A stretch of DNA of 64,000 nt from Lachnospiraceae bacterium (GTDB lineage Bacteria > Bacillota > Clostridia > Lachnospirales > Lachnospiraceae). Shown piece after piece: positions 15,018 to 24,087 of this stretch. The notes beneath the pieces were generated by a model. That model searched no databases. It saw nothing but the letters and a program-made list of their open reading frames with translations, and was not told the DNA's origin. Both the position numbers and the translations under genes were made by a program. Each line of letters begins with the position of its first letter. The stretch's first letter is position 1. Where the stretch lies: the NCBI GenBank assembly GCA_910574285.1, contig CAJTAL010000008.1:1-64000 (forward strand), written 5' to 3'.

Positions 15018-17603
15018 ATGGAACAATATATCGTGACAGGGATGAGCTGCGCGGCGTGCAGCGCCCGCGTAGAGAAAGCAGTCTCTAATGTGGAAGGGGT
15101 GACGTCATGTTCGGTAAGCCTTCTGACGAATTCCATGGGTGTGGAAGGAGATGTGTCTCCGGCAGAGGTGATAGCCGCTGTGGAAGCGGCCGGATACGGC
15201 GCGGCGTCGAAGGCGGCAGAGGGCGGTCATAAGAATGAGGCTGCAAAGATGCCGGGTGAAGAGCTTCTGGAGGATAAGGAGACGCCGATCTTAAAGAGAA
15301 GGCTGATGATGTCCCTTTGTTTTCTGCTTCCGTTGATGTATGTCTCTATGGGGCATATGATGTGGAATTGGCCGGTGCCGGGAGTTTTTGCAGGAAATCA
15401 CGTGGCTATGGGCTTATTTCAACTGCTGTTTACTACAGCGGTTATGATCGTCAATCAGAAGTTTTTCATCAGCGGGTTTAAGAGCCTGTGGCACCGTGCG
15501 CCTAATATGGACACTTTAGTGGCGCTTGGGGCAGGGGCGTCTTATGTATACAGCACTTATGCTTTGTTTGCCATGACAGATGCACAGATGCGTATGGATA
15601 TGGATGCAGTGATGGCATATATGCATGAATTATATTTCGAATCTGCCGCAATGATCCTGACATTGATCACGGTCGGGAAGATGCTGGAGGCACACTCCAA
15701 GGGGAAGACAACGGACGCGTTAAAGAGTCTGATGAAATTGGCGCCGAAGACGGCGGTTGTCGTTAGAGACGGTATGGAACAGGAAGTGCCTGTTAACCAG
15801 GTGCGAAGCGGTGATATATTCGTAGTGAGACCGGGAGAGAACATTCCCGTAGACGGCGTAGTCCGGGAAGGAAGCAGCGCAGTGAATGAATCTGCCCTGA
15901 CCGGGGAGAGTATACCGGTAGACAAGGAAGCAGGGAGTCAGGTATCTGCGGCTACCGTAAACCAATCGGGTTATTTAAGATGTGAGGCTACCAGAGTAGG
16001 GGAGGACACGACGCTCTCACAGATCATTCAGATGGTCAGTGACGCAGCAGCTACAAAGGCTCCGATTGCAAAGATCGCGGATAAAGTATCCGGTGTGTTC
16101 GTGCCGACAGTCATAAGTATCGCGGCGGTTACGATCGTAATCTGGCTTCTTGCCGGAAGTAGTCTGGGATTTGCGCTGGCGCGGGGAATCTCTGTGCTGG
16201 TGATCAGTTGTCCGTGTGCTCTTGGTCTTGCGACGCCGGTGGCTATTATGGTAGGAAATGGGATGGGCGCGAAGAACGGAATTATGTTTAAGACAGCAGT
16301 GTCTCTGGAGGAGACCGGAAAGACGCAGATCGTTGCGTTGGATAAGACCGGTACGATCACCAGGGGCGAACCGAAAGTAACGGATATTATGCCGGAAGGC
16401 AGTGTATCAGAGGAAGAGCTTCTTAAGATGGCATACGCTTTAGAGCGAAAGAGCGAGCATCCTCTTGCCAGAGCAGTGACGGATCTTGCGCAGGAGAGAG
16501 GGATCGGCGGAAATGAAGTATCAGATTTTCAGGCTGTGCCGGGGAATGGATTATGCGGGCGGCTTGGAGAGGAATATCTGACCGGCGGAAATCTGGACTA
16601 TATTAAAAAGAATGCATCCGTTTCTATAGAGATAGAACAAAAAGCGGTACAGCTTGCCGAGGAAGGAAAGACGCCTTTATTCTTTGCAAAGGACGGGCGG
16701 CTCGTGGGTGTGATCGCGGTGGCGGACGTCATCAAAGAAGACAGTCCGGACGCAGTAAAAGAATTGCAGAACATGGGAATTCGTGTGGTGATGCTGACAG
16801 GAGATAACGAGAGGACTGCCCGGGCGATCGGACGCCAGGCGGGCGTGGACGAGGTGATCGCAGGCGTCCTTCCGGACGGTAAGGAAAGTGTGATCAGGAA
16901 TCTCAAGAGTATAGGCAGGACAGCGATGGTCGGCGACGGGATCAATGATGCTCCGGCGCTTACAAGGGCAGACATCGGAATCGCGATTGGAGCCGGCACA
17001 GACATAGCCATCGATGCGGCGGATGTAGTGCTGATGAAGAGCCGCTTAAGCGACGTTCCGGCAGCGATCCGTCTAAGCCGCGCGACGCTTCGCAATATTC
17101 ATGAGAATCTGTTCTGGGCGTTCTTTTATAATGTGATAGGTATTCCGCTTGCGGCAGGAGTGTGGTATCCGCTTTTTGGATGGAAATTAAATCCGATGTT
17201 CGGAGCGGCTGCCATGAGTCTTTCAAGCTTCTGTGTTGTGACGAATGCATTAAGGTTAAACTGGTTTAAGATGCATGACGCGTCGAAGGATAAAAGATTG
17301 AAACGGCAGATTGTCATTTCAAATAAAGAAAAAGATATGGGGAGAGAAGAGCTGCCAGACAGCGCTTCCCAGGAAAAAAAGGAGGAGTCAGCTATGACAA
17401 AGACTATGAAGATCGAAGGAATGATGTGCGGGCATTGCGAAGCAAGAGTAAAGAAATGCTTAGAGGCGCTTCCGCAGGTAGACGAGGCGGCAGTAAGTCA
17501 TGAGGCAGGTACTGCAGTCCTGACACTGAACGCGGAAGTTGCAGATGATGTACTGAAGAAGACGGTAGAAGATCAGGACTATCAAGTGCTGGGAATCGAA
17601 TAA
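15018..17603 (+). CDS. copA: Copper-exporting P1B-type ATPase CopA with C-terminal CopZ-like domain
   Basis: The 861-residue pump has an N-terminal heavy-metal domain (GMSCAAC, Cys11 and Cys14), eight predicted membrane helices, the TGES actuator loop, the intramembrane CPC at 398-400, the phosphorylated Asp442 in DKTGT, and [12 protein letters not shown]. It exports Cu(I) at the cost of ATP. The last 69 residues form a second metal-binding domain (GMMCGHC, Cys804 and Cys807) after a charged linker; the usual separate CopZ gene is fused here. A ribosome site sits inside the linker. Confidence 0.96.
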   Translation: MEQYIVTGMSCAACSARVEKAVSNVEGVTSCSVSLLTNSMGVEGDVSPAEVIAAVEAAGYGAASKAAEGGHKNEAAKMPGEELLEDKETPILKRRLMMSLCFLLPLMYVSMGHMMWNWPVPGVFAGNHVAMGLFQLLFTTAVMIVNQKFFISGFKSLWHRAPNMDTLVALGAGASYVYSTYALFAMTDAQMRMDMDAVMAYMHELYFESAAMILTLITVGKMLEAHSKGKTTDALKSLMKLAPKTAVVVRDGMEQEVPVNQVRSGDIFVVRPGENIPVDGVVREGSSAVNESALTGESIPVDKEAGSQVSAATVNQSGYLRCEATRVGEDTTLSQIIQMVSDAAATKAPIAKIADKVSGVFVPTVISIAAVTIVIWLLAGSSLGFALARGISVLVISCPCALGLATPVAIMVGNGMGAKNGIMFKTAVSLEETGKTQIVALDKTGTITRGEPKVTDIMPEGSVSEEELLKMAYALERKSEHPLARAVTDLAQERGIGGNEVSDFQAVPGNGLCGRLGEEYLTGGNLDYIKKNASVSIEIEQKAVQLAEEGKTPLFFAKDGRLVGVIAVADVIKEDSPDAVKELQNMGIRVVMLTGDNERTARAIGRQAGVDEVIAGVLPDGKESVIRNLKSIGRTAMVGDGINDAPALTRADIGIAIGAGTDIAIDAADVVLMKSRLSDVPAAIRLSRATLRNIHENLFWAFFYNVIGIPLAAGVWYPLFGWKLNPMFGAAAMSLSSFCVVTNALRLNWFKMHDASKDKRLKRQIVISNKEKDMGREELPDSASQEKKEESAMTKTMKIEGMMCGHCEARVKKCLEALPQVDEAAVSHEAGTAVLTLNAEVADDVLKKTVEDQDYQVLGIE
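17394..17603 (+). CDS. Possible separately translated CopZ-like copper chaperone (internal start in copA)
   Basis: ATG 17394 is codon 793 of copA, in frame. It is preceded by AAAAAAAGGAGGAG with eight bases from GGAGG to the ATG, as strong as any gene start nearby. Initiation here would yield a 69-residue protein, [20 protein letters not shown] onwards, the exact length and motif of CopZ. The site lies in a polar linker where such a sequence is not needed for the protein. Escherichia coli copA also makes a pump and a chaperone, but by frameshifting. Production of the short form is inferred. Confidence 0.5.
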   Translation: MTKTMKIEGMMCGHCEARVKKCLEALPQVDEAAVSHEAGTAVLTLNAEVADDVLKKTVEDQDYQVLGIE

Positions 17604-17615
17604 ATCAGGAAAATG

Positions 17616-18311
17616 CTACCCGTTCAGAAGAGAATCGATTAGTTTTGATGCCTCGCTTCGTGTAAGAGTATCAGGATTCCATGTGGGCTGTGTCTTTTTC
17701 CGGCGGCATAGTTTCATTAAAAAGGCAAGCTGCTTATCGGTTGCCGGCTGTTGCTTTTTGGCTTTGTATGTAAGCTGAACCGGTTGGAACAGCAGAGGGA
17801 AATCGGCTTCAAAGTAATGTGCGAGGGTCTGGTATAGTTTAGCCGTGGCAAGTGCGTCATGATAGGCTCTGTGTGCTGATTTATTCTCGATCTGATAATA
17901 TGCGCACAGGTCGGATAAGCTTTTCGACGGAAGAGAAGCCAGTGCGGTCTGTGCGATTTTGAGGGTGTCTATCCCGGATTTTTCGAAAGAAAGTCCGCAG
18001 AGGGAGGCGCCCGTTTTCATGAAACTATAGTCAAATCCGACATTATGGCCGATCAGCACATCGTCTTCGCAAAATCTCAGGAAATCAGAAATTACTTCTG
18101 AACCGGATCGGGCATCTGCGACCATTTCGTTCGTAATTCCGGTTAGATTGGTGATTGTATCAGAAATCCTCTCCTTTGGGCAGATAAATTCCATGAAACG
18201 TTCGGCAACATGCCCGTCTCTTACCTTAAGCGCTCCAATCTCTATGATTTCATTTATCTGAGGATTTAATCCTGTTGTCTCCACGTCAAAAGCGATATAA
18301 GATTTTAACAT
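17616..18311 (-). CDS. DEDDh 3'-5' exonuclease (DNA polymerase III epsilon-like)
   Basis: The 231-residue product starts at ATG 18311, where GGAGG precedes it, not at the upstream ATG 18344. It has ExoI (FDVETTGLNP), ExoII (IGHNVGFDYSFM) and ExoIII with the catalytic His (SAHRAYHDALATAKLY), the DEDDh set. Residues about 165-231 form a C-terminal extension ending RSEASKLIDSLLNG that may help bind DNA. It probably acts in proofreading or repair. It converges on copA with 12 bases between stops. Confidence 0.88.
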   Translation of the reverse strand: MLKSYIAFDVETTGLNPQINEIIEIGALKVRDGHVAERFMEFICPKERISDTITNLTGITNEMVADARSGSEVISDFLRFCEDDVLIGHNVGFDYSFMKTGASLCGLSFEKSGIDTLKIAQTALASLPSKSLSDLCAYYQIENKSAHRAYHDALATAKLYQTLAHYFEADFPLLFQPVQLTYKAKKQQPATDKQLAFLMKLCRRKKTQPTWNPDTLTRSEASKLIDSLLNG

Positions 18312-18410
18312 AAGAAACCTCCGTATATGAAAAATTGTATGCAATAATCTATACGATATATTGTATCAGATATCCCCCGGAATTGCCAATATAATTGTCA
18401 TTTTTATACG

Positions 18411-18439
18411 TTGTACTGTCAGAAGTCTTGGTATATAAT
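18411..18439 (+). promoter_or_regulatory. Promoter before the ParB-like/BMP gene
   Basis: TTGTAC (18411-18416) and TATAAT (18434-18439) are 17 bases apart. The transcript would begin near 18446 and carry repeat B in a leader of about 170 bases. Confidence 0.55.
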
Positions 18440-18507
18440 AATTGTAGCTTACACATCGGCCGGCGGATAGTGTGAATTGTCAGCAGAGCAGAGGGGTATT
18501 TGACTCT

Positions 18508-18571
18508 CGCGGCAGTCGTCAAATGTGCATGCAGACATGGCAACTTGGCTCGTTGTCCGCGGTAATAAAAG
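18508..18571 (+). repeat. Dispersed repeat B, copy 1
   Basis: CGCGGCAGTCGTCAAATGTG onwards, including ACTTGGCTCGTTGTCCGCGG, matches the reverse complement of 63544-63600 over about 55 bases. A third, degenerate copy lies at 14551-14598. The intergenic space 18312-18616 holds only this repeat and the promoter. Confidence 0.7.
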
Positions 18572-18616
18572 TAAGCGGGATTGCAATAGCAGGATGCTTT
18601 ATAAGGAGGATATTTC

Positions 18617-20518
18617 ATGTCATTGAGTGATTACACGAAAGCATATAAACTTGGAAAGAAGGATTATCAGTCTCGGCTGCTTCGCGGACTGCAGCCGACT
18701 CTGGAGGTTTTGGATGATATTATTCCGAAAAAGGGGACGTATTCGGAGGTGCCCCTTGGCCTGGTTCAGATACCTGTCGATCAGATCGTCGGAACCAAGA
18801 CAGGGGGGAGGAGCAATGCGTTTGCGGCGAATTTTATGCCGATTCTAAGAGAGTCTTCTGAATTCGCGCAGAAGTGGGCAAGGCTCAGTACCAGCCATGA
18901 GAATGAGGGGATCCGCGAGCCGATTACAGCGTATGAATATATGAACAAATTCTATGTATTGGAGGGAAATAAGCGGGTCAGTGTCATGAAATTCTTCGAC
19001 GTAGTATCCGTTCCGGGAGTCGTGACGCGGATCGTGCCGAAGCGGACAGAGGACAAAGAGAATAAGATTTATTTTGAATTCCTGGATTTCTATGAACTGA
19101 CTCAGATTAATTATATCTGGTTTTCGGAAGAGGGAAGTTTTAAAAAGCTGCTGGAAGCAGTGGGGAAAGATATGCAGACGGTGTGGACGGATGACGAGAA
19201 ACTTGAGTTCAGTTCCATTTACCGGAGATTTATGGCAGAATATAAAGCCCAGGAAAAGGATAAATTATCCGTTACGGTAGGCGACGCATTTCTGGCTTTC
19301 GTTAAGTTATATGGATACGAAGATATTCTCCGGATGACGACGAAAGAATTAAAGGAACTGGTATCCAAATCCTGGGAGGAGTTCTCGCTTCTGGAAGAGG
19401 ATGAGGAAGTGGAGCTTAAGATGGATCCAAGCAATGAGAAGAAATCTCTGCTTAATATACTGCTTCCGTTTGGAATATCGAGTCTGAAAGTTGCTTTTAT
19501 ATATGAAAAGACACCGGGCTCATCCGCCTGGACCTATGCACACGAGCTTGGACGGCTGCATCTGGAGCAGACTTTCCCGGAAGAGGTAAGTACCGTGTGC
19601 TATGATAATGCGACGGTGGATAATGTGGAGGACTATATAGACGAGGCGATTGCCGACGGATGTAATATTGTATTTACGACGACTCCGTCTTTTGTGCAGG
19701 CAAGTGTAAAAGCGGCGATTGCCAATCCGGACGTCAGGATCTTAAACTGTTCCGTCAACACTTCCCACAGATACATACGGACCTATTATGCCCGTATGCA
19801 TGAGGCAAAGTTTTTGATGGGGGCGATCGCGGGCGCTATGGCAGAGAATAGCCGTCTGGCCTATATCGCGGATTATCCGATCTATGGATCTATCGCGAAT
19901 ATCAATGCGTTTGCACTGGGCGCGAAGATGATCAATCCCCGCGCGGAGGTATATCTGGAATGGAAAGCCAAAAAAGAAGGCGATATCATGGAGAATATAA
20001 GACGGAACCAGGTATCCTGTATCTCGGGAAAGGATATGGTGATTCCGGAAGAAGCTTCCAGATTCTTTGGTATCTATCATCTGGAGGGCGACTGCATCAG
20101 GAATCTGGCAATGCCTATCTGGCACTGGGGAAAATTCTATGAACAGATGATCCGTACAATTATGGACGGTACATGGAAATACGACGACGATCCGTCCTCG
20201 AAAAAAGCAATCAACTATTGGTGGGGAATGTCGGCAGGAGTGATTGACGTTATCTGTTCCCAGAATCTTCCGATCGGTACGAAGAGACTCGTAGACCTTC
20301 TGAGGGATACGATCAGTACCGGAAAATTAAATCCGTTTTCAGGTATCCTTTATTCGCAGGAGGGAATCGTGCAGGATGATCCGGGAAAGAGTCTGTCGCC
20401 GGAAGAGATTGTGACGATGGATTGGCTGGCAGAGAATGTGATAGGAAGTATTCCGAAGGAAGACGAACTAAAGGAACAGTCAAAGCCTGTGATCTCACAA
20501 CAGGGAATTGATAAATAG
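18617..20518 (+). CDS. Cytosolic fusion of a ParB-like domain and a BMP-type ligand-binding domain
   Basis: The 633-residue protein lacks a signal peptide or lipobox. Residues about 40-145 resemble the ParB/sulfiredoxin-like fold (PLGLVQIPVDQIVGTKTGGR and the motif FYVLEGNKRVSVMKF). Residues about 290-560 match the Med/PnrA basic membrane protein fold (LKVAFIYEKTPGSSAWTYAH, NCSVNTSHRYIRTYYARMHE). BMP proteins normally bind nucleosides outside the cell for ABC importers; no transporter genes are here. A cytosolic ligand sensor is more likely. GGAGGA precedes the ATG. Confidence 0.75.
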   Translation: MSLSDYTKAYKLGKKDYQSRLLRGLQPTLEVLDDIIPKKGTYSEVPLGLVQIPVDQIVGTKTGGRSNAFAANFMPILRESSEFAQKWARLSTSHENEGIREPITAYEYMNKFYVLEGNKRVSVMKFFDVVSVPGVVTRIVPKRTEDKENKIYFEFLDFYELTQINYIWFSEEGSFKKLLEAVGKDMQTVWTDDEKLEFSSIYRRFMAEYKAQEKDKLSVTVGDAFLAFVKLYGYEDILRMTTKELKELVSKSWEEFSLLEEDEEVELKMDPSNEKKSLLNILLPFGISSLKVAFIYEKTPGSSAWTYAHELGRLHLEQTFPEEVSTVCYDNATVDNVEDYIDEAIADGCNIVFTTTPSFVQASVKAAIANPDVRILNCSVNTSHRYIRTYYARMHEAKFLMGAIAGAMAENSRLAYIADYPIYGSIANINAFALGAKMINPRAEVYLEWKAKKEGDIMENIRRNQVSCISGKDMVIPEEASRFFGIYHLEGDCIRNLAMPIWHWGKFYEQMIRTIMDGTWKYDDDPSSKKAINYWWGMSAGVIDVICSQNLPIGTKRLVDLLRDTISTGKLNPFSGILYSQEGIVQDDPGKSLSPEEIVTMDWLAENVIGSIPKEDELKEQSKPVISQQGIDK

Positions 20519-20535
20519 AAGGGTTAGAGTTATCT

Positions 20536-21129
20536 ATGAAAATACTTGCGATTGCGGATGAAGAATCTGCTTACCTTTGGGATTATTTTGAAAAGAGTAA
20601 GCTGGAGGGGATTGACCTGATCATTTCCTGCGGTGACCTTGATCCAAGATACCTTTCGTTCCTGGCGACATTTACATCCGTGCCCGTTCTGTACGTGCAT
20701 GGGAACCATGATGATAAGTATGAACGGATTCCGCCGGACGGATGCACCTGTATCGACGATAAGATCTATGTTCACCAGGGAGTGCGGATTCTTGGGTTGG
20801 GCGGCTCTATGCGCTACAAACCAGGCGATTATCAATATACGGAATGGCAGATGAAGAACAGGGTCAGGAAACTGTGGTTTTCTCTGCTGAGGCATGGGGG
20901 ATTCGATATTCTGGTCACCCATGCCCCGGCGTATCAGTTGAATGACGGGATGGATCTGCCGCATCAGGGCTTTCAGGTCTTTCGGAGTCTGATAGAGAAG
21001 TACAAGCCGAAATATTTTCTGCACGGCCATGTACACATGTCCTATGGACGGAAACATAAAAGATATGATACCTATCAGGATACGCAGGTGGTGAATGCGT
21101 TTGAAAGGTGCATAATTGAGTATCTGTGA
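20536..21129 (+). CDS. Calcineurin-like metallophosphoesterase
   Basis: The 197-residue protein carries the metallophosphoesterase blocks: ADEES in place of the usual DxH block, ISCGDLDPRYL, YVHGNHDD, VTHAPAYQ and LHGHVHM. The first metal-binding block is divergent (IADEESAYLW), so activity may rely on fewer ligands. It starts 17 bases after the ParB-BMP gene and is probably in its operon. The substrate, a small phosphodiester or phosphomonoester, cannot be told from sequence. Confidence 0.88.
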   Translation: MKILAIADEESAYLWDYFEKSKLEGIDLIISCGDLDPRYLSFLATFTSVPVLYVHGNHDDKYERIPPDGCTCIDDKIYVHQGVRILGLGGSMRYKPGDYQYTEWQMKNRVRKLWFSLLRHGGFDILVTHAPAYQLNDGMDLPHQGFQVFRSLIEKYKPKYFLHGHVHMSYGRKHKRYDTYQDTQVVNAFERCIIEYL

Positions 21130-21166
21130 AAAAGCATATTCATCGAAATATCAAAGTAATTCGTGT

Positions 21167-21207
21167 GGATTCCCTGGAGCGTGTTTCAAACATGTTCCAG
21201 GGAATCC
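21167..21207. terminator. Strong hairpin ending the phosphoesterase transcript and overlapping folBK
   Basis: GGATTCCCTGGA (21167-21178) and TCCAGGGAATCC (21196-21207) form a perfect 12-bp stem. The right arm lies within the last codons of the folBK gene on the other strand. The T-run is weak, so it may act as a convergent-end barrier or mRNA end hairpin. Confidence 0.6.
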
Positions 21208-22004
21208 AGCATCTCCCAGACAGTCTTACGGCTGCAGGGATGATGCTTATAGGGCGCGATCTCATGAAGCGGCTTTAAGACAAAGTCTCGGTTCTGCATG
21301 TCTATATGGGGAATGCAGAGGTCCTCTTCCTCCAGGATCAGATCGTCATAAAAAATAATATCCAGATCTAAAGTCCGGGGACCCCAGTGAATCTTCCGTT
21401 CCCGGCCGGCTTCCTGTTCGATCTTATGGAGAGATTCCAACAGTTCCCGGGGAGTCAGCAGTGTACGGAGTTTGAGACAGCCGTTTAAGAAGTCGTCCTG
21501 GTCTGTGACGCCATAGGGTTTTGTAACAAGAAAAGAGGAGACGCGTATCACGTCGCAGCAGGGAGTCCGGCGCAGGGAATCTACTGCCTGGTTCAGATAG
21601 CGTTCCTTATCGCCGATATTAGAACCCAGGGCGATATAGGCAGTATGCCAGCTCCGTTCGATCTCTACAGAGACTGTTTCAAGAGGGAGTCCGACAGGCG
21701 CCCAGGGTTTCTTGATCTCTAATCTTATCTTTTCAAGCTTTGGTGTATTCAGAAGGAGCATCTCAGCCAGGCTTTCGGCTGCGCGTTCCAATAGTTTGAA
21801 AGTATGTGTGGTCAGGAATTGTTCAATCTGTTGGCTGATCTCCCCGTAATGGATGGAGGCGGTCAGTTCATCCGTTTTTCCCGCAGTCCGTGTATCGGTA
21901 TAGAGAGCGGCGGTGACTATAAATTTCTGTCCAAGGACATTTTCCTCCGGGAAGACGCCGTGATGGGCGAATATTTCAAGGTTCTGTATCTTAATTATAT
22001 CCAT
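21186..22004 (-). CDS. Bifunctional dihydroneopterin aldolase / HPPK (FolB-FolK fusion)
   Basis: The 272-residue protein fuses two folate enzymes. FolB covers about 1-118 (IQNLEIFAHHGVFPEENVLG, the aldolase making 6-hydroxymethyl-dihydropterin). FolK covers about 120-272 (YIALGSNIGDKERYLNQAVD, GRERKIHWGPRTLDLDIIFY, CIPHIDMQNRDFVLKPL, the pyrophosphokinase using ATP). The fusion is common in Clostridia. It is the last gene of the minus-strand folate operon and ends inside a strong hairpin. Confidence 0.95.
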   Translation of the reverse strand: MDIIKIQNLEIFAHHGVFPEENVLGQKFIVTAALYTDTRTAGKTDELTASIHYGEISQQIEQFLTTHTFKLLERAAESLAEMLLLNTPKLEKIRLEIKKPWAPVGLPLETVSVEIERSWHTAYIALGSNIGDKERYLNQAVDSLRRTPCCDVIRVSSFLVTKPYGVTDQDDFLNGCLKLRTLLTPRELLESLHKIEQEAGRERKIHWGPRTLDLDIIFYDDLILEEEDLCIPHIDMQNRDFVLKPLHEIAPYKHHPCSRKTVWEMLDSLEHV

Positions 22005-22039
22005 AGAAATTCTCCTGTATATCTGAATATTATAAAGTC

Positions 22040-22064
22040 AGGGGCAAAAGGTATTTTTGCCCCT
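22040..22064. other. Hairpin between folP and folBK
   Basis: AGGGGCAAAA (22040-22049) and TTTTGCCCCT (22055-22064) form a perfect 10-bp stem with a 5-base loop. On the minus strand it lies in the leader of folBK, after folP. It lacks a following U-run, so partial termination or RNA stabilisation between the two genes is possible. Confidence 0.5.
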
Positions 22065-22129
22065 ATGAGGCTATTTTTTCATGTTTTTACGGGTTTTAAA
22101 GTCATATAAAGTGCTGTGCTTTATATTTG

Positions 22130-22957
22130 CTACGCAGATAAATGCCGCGGCGCATGTCCCAGAATTGCTTCAGTCATCCGAATTGCCCGAAGATTGGCCT
22201 TTACATCGTGGACTCTGACGAAAGAGCAGCCTTTTGTCATACCATAGACGGTTGTAGCAAGGGTTCCCTCTTCCCTCTGATCGGAAGGGAGATTGAGGGT
22301 CAGTCCGATGACGGATTTTCTGGAGGTTCCGAGAAGAATCGGGTATCCGAGTTCCAGCAGACGGTCAAGATGCCGGATGACGGCAAGATTCATCTCATAA
22401 TCTTTGCCGAAGCCGACTCCCGGGTCCAGGATGATCTTGCCGCCGTCGATTCCTGCTTCTTTGGCAAGACAGACGGATTCTCTCAGGTCATTTAGGACAT
22501 CCGGGAGAAAATCCTGGTAGACGGGTTCTTCCCGGTTATGCATCAGGCAGCATGCTGCATGGTATCCGGCAATGACAGACGCCATATCTTTATCATATTT
22601 CAATCCCCAGATATCGTTGACCATATCGGCGCCTGCCTGCAGCGCGGCTTTGGCTACAGAACTTTTGTAAGTATCGATCGATACCGGAATGTCGAATTCC
22701 TGTTTCAGCTTTTCGATGACAGGGATAACTCGTTCGGTCTCTTCACTGTCGGTGATCCGGGTGTGTCCGGGGCGGGTAGATTCTCCGCCCACGTCCAGAA
22801 TATCCGCGCCGTCCCGGATCATTTCTTCCGCATGCTTTAGGGCGTCGTCCAGGCGCCGGAATCTGCCGCCGTCTGAGAAGGAGTCTGGCGTCACATTCAG
22901 AATTCCCATGATGTAAGTATGATTTTTTGTGTCAAATTCTTTTGTTCCTATGATCAT
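22130..22957 (-). CDS. folP: Dihydropteroate synthase
   Basis: The 275-residue TIM-barrel enzyme joins 6-hydroxymethyl-dihydropterin pyrophosphate to para-aminobenzoate and is the sulfonamide target. It has MGILNVTPDSFSDGG, the ADILDVGGESTRPGH loop, PVSIDTYKSSVAKAA, NDIWGLKYD, ILDPGVGFGKDYEMNL, LLGTSRKSVIG and the final FVRVHDV. Its start overlaps the HD-domain gene by four bases (ATGA). Confidence 0.97.
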   Translation of the reverse strand: MIIGTKEFDTKNHTYIMGILNVTPDSFSDGGRFRRLDDALKHAEEMIRDGADILDVGGESTRPGHTRITDSEETERVIPVIEKLKQEFDIPVSIDTYKSSVAKAALQAGADMVNDIWGLKYDKDMASVIAGYHAACCLMHNREEPVYQDFLPDVLNDLRESVCLAKEAGIDGGKIILDPGVGFGKDYEMNLAVIRHLDRLLELGYPILLGTSRKSVIGLTLNLPSDQREEGTLATTVYGMTKGCSFVRVHDVKANLRAIRMTEAILGHAPRHLSA

Positions 22958-23487
22958 AATCGAAGCTCCTTATTTTTCTTTTGATCGTTCCAGTTGCATT
23001 TGGGTTCGGCAGGGCAGGAGAAACAGGGTCGTGATAATTTGTCGCTGTGATATAGAAGGTATTCCAGAGGCTCAGGATCTTCTTTAAGCCGCCGATGTCC
23101 TTTGACTGCCGTGAGTATCTGTTTCTTCTCATTGGCTGAGAAAGCGAGATCAGCGGGCATATCTTCGAGAATCTGTCCGGCGATCCCGGCTCCGGCGATC
23201 TCATGGGGAATTCCTTCTTCATATTGTCTGCTCTTTCCGATATCGTGCAGAAGAGCGGCCGTATAGATCAGTTCCTGACCGATACCAAGGTTCATCTTAA
23301 GGTCTAATATATAAGCGATTCTGGCAACATCCAGAAGATGGTTCATCTGGTGGCGGCAGAAGACACGGTCTTTCTCTAGTTCTTCCAGTCTCTGATAAAA
23401 GGAGACATAGAGAGGGTGGTTACAGATAAAAGAGAGTCTCTTGTTATCGTAAGAAGACGCCGGATGCGCAAGTAAAGGTTCGGACAT
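22954..23487 (-). CDS. HD-domain phosphohydrolase within the folate operon
   Basis: The 177-residue protein has the HD signature: an early His in CRHQMNHLLDVARIA (about 46-50), the His-Asp pair at 81-82 (AALLHDIGKSRQYEEGIPHE) and a later Asp in YHSDKLSR. A Cys-rich tail, PCFSCPAEPKCNW, follows. HD proteins are metal-dependent phosphohydrolases. It sits between folE and folP with a 4-base overlap, so a step of pterin synthesis is likely. The operon has no recognisable enzyme for dephosphorylating dihydroneopterin triphosphate, and this gene could fill that gap. Confidence 0.85.
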   Translation of the reverse strand: MSEPLLAHPASSYDNKRLSFICNHPLYVSFYQRLEELEKDRVFCRHQMNHLLDVARIAYILDLKMNLGIGQELIYTAALLHDIGKSRQYEEGIPHEIAGAGIAGQILEDMPADLAFSANEKKQILTAVKGHRRLKEDPEPLEYLLYHSDKLSRPCFSCPAEPKCNWNDQKKNKELRL

Positions 23488-23532
23488 AATGGTTTCCTCC
23501 CTGAATGTTCTGATGTACCTGATACAAATATA

Positions 23533-24087
23533 TCACTTAAGAAGATGAAAGAATCGTTCTTCTAATCCGGGGTCAGTCTCAAAAACTCCGCGTCGCGCCA
23601 GAGTTACGGTCTGACTGCCGGGTTTTTTGATTCCGCGCATGGTCATACACATATGCTCGGCTTCTACCATGACCAGTACGCCTTTCGGGTGAACAAAGGT
23701 CATGAGAGCGTCGGCGATCTGGCCGGTCAGTTTCTCCTGGATCTGAAGCCTTCTTGCGAATACTTCTACAGTCCGGGCGAGTTTACTGAGTCCTACGACT
23801 TCCCCGTCAGGAATATAGGCGATGTGAACCTTGCCATAGAAGGGCAGCAGATGATGTTCACAGGTAGAATAGAATGTGATATCCTTTTCCACTACCATCT
23901 CGCTGTTATTTACATGGAAAGTACGGCTAAGATGCGTACCGGCATTCTCTTCCATTCCGCCGTAGAGTTCTTCATACATCCGTGCGATCCGGTCAGGGGT
24001 ATCCAAAAGCCCCTCCCGGGAAATGTCTTCGCCGATGCCCTCTAACAGAAGACGGACGGCCTGTTTAATCTTATCTTGATCAATCAT
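23533..24087 (-). CDS. folE: GTP cyclohydrolase I
   Basis: The 184-residue enzyme converts GTP to 7,8-dihydroneopterin triphosphate, the first step of folate synthesis. It has the zinc and active-site motif [20 protein letters not shown], then [29 protein letters not shown] and [17 protein letters not shown], with the second zinc Cys. ATG 24087 has AAAGGAT upstream; a further in-frame ATG at 24096 is less well placed. It overlaps folC by 8 bases. Confidence 0.97.
   Translation of the reverse strand: MIDQDKIKQAVRLLLEGIGEDISREGLLDTPDRIARMYEELYGGMEENAGTHLSRTFHVNNSEMVVEKDITFYSTCEHHLLPFYGKVHIAYIPDGEVVGLSKLARTVEVFARRLQIQEKLTGQIADALMTFVHPKGVLVMVEAEHMCMTMRGIKKPGSQTVTLARRGVFETDPGLEERFFHLLK

Noticed and set aside
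15557-17317. Minus-strand ORFs opposite copA
   Set aside because: They are Ser/Thr/Ala-rich shadows produced by the codon bias of copA and have no start signals.
18617-20518. Annotation as a nucleoside ABC importer lipoprotein
   Set aside because: No signal peptide or lipobox, an extra N-terminal domain, and no importer genes nearby.
21920-22140. Tetrahydrofolate or preQ1 riboswitch in the folate operon
   Set aside because: Only a simple hairpin is present between folP and folBK; no known riboswitch core could be matched before folC or here.
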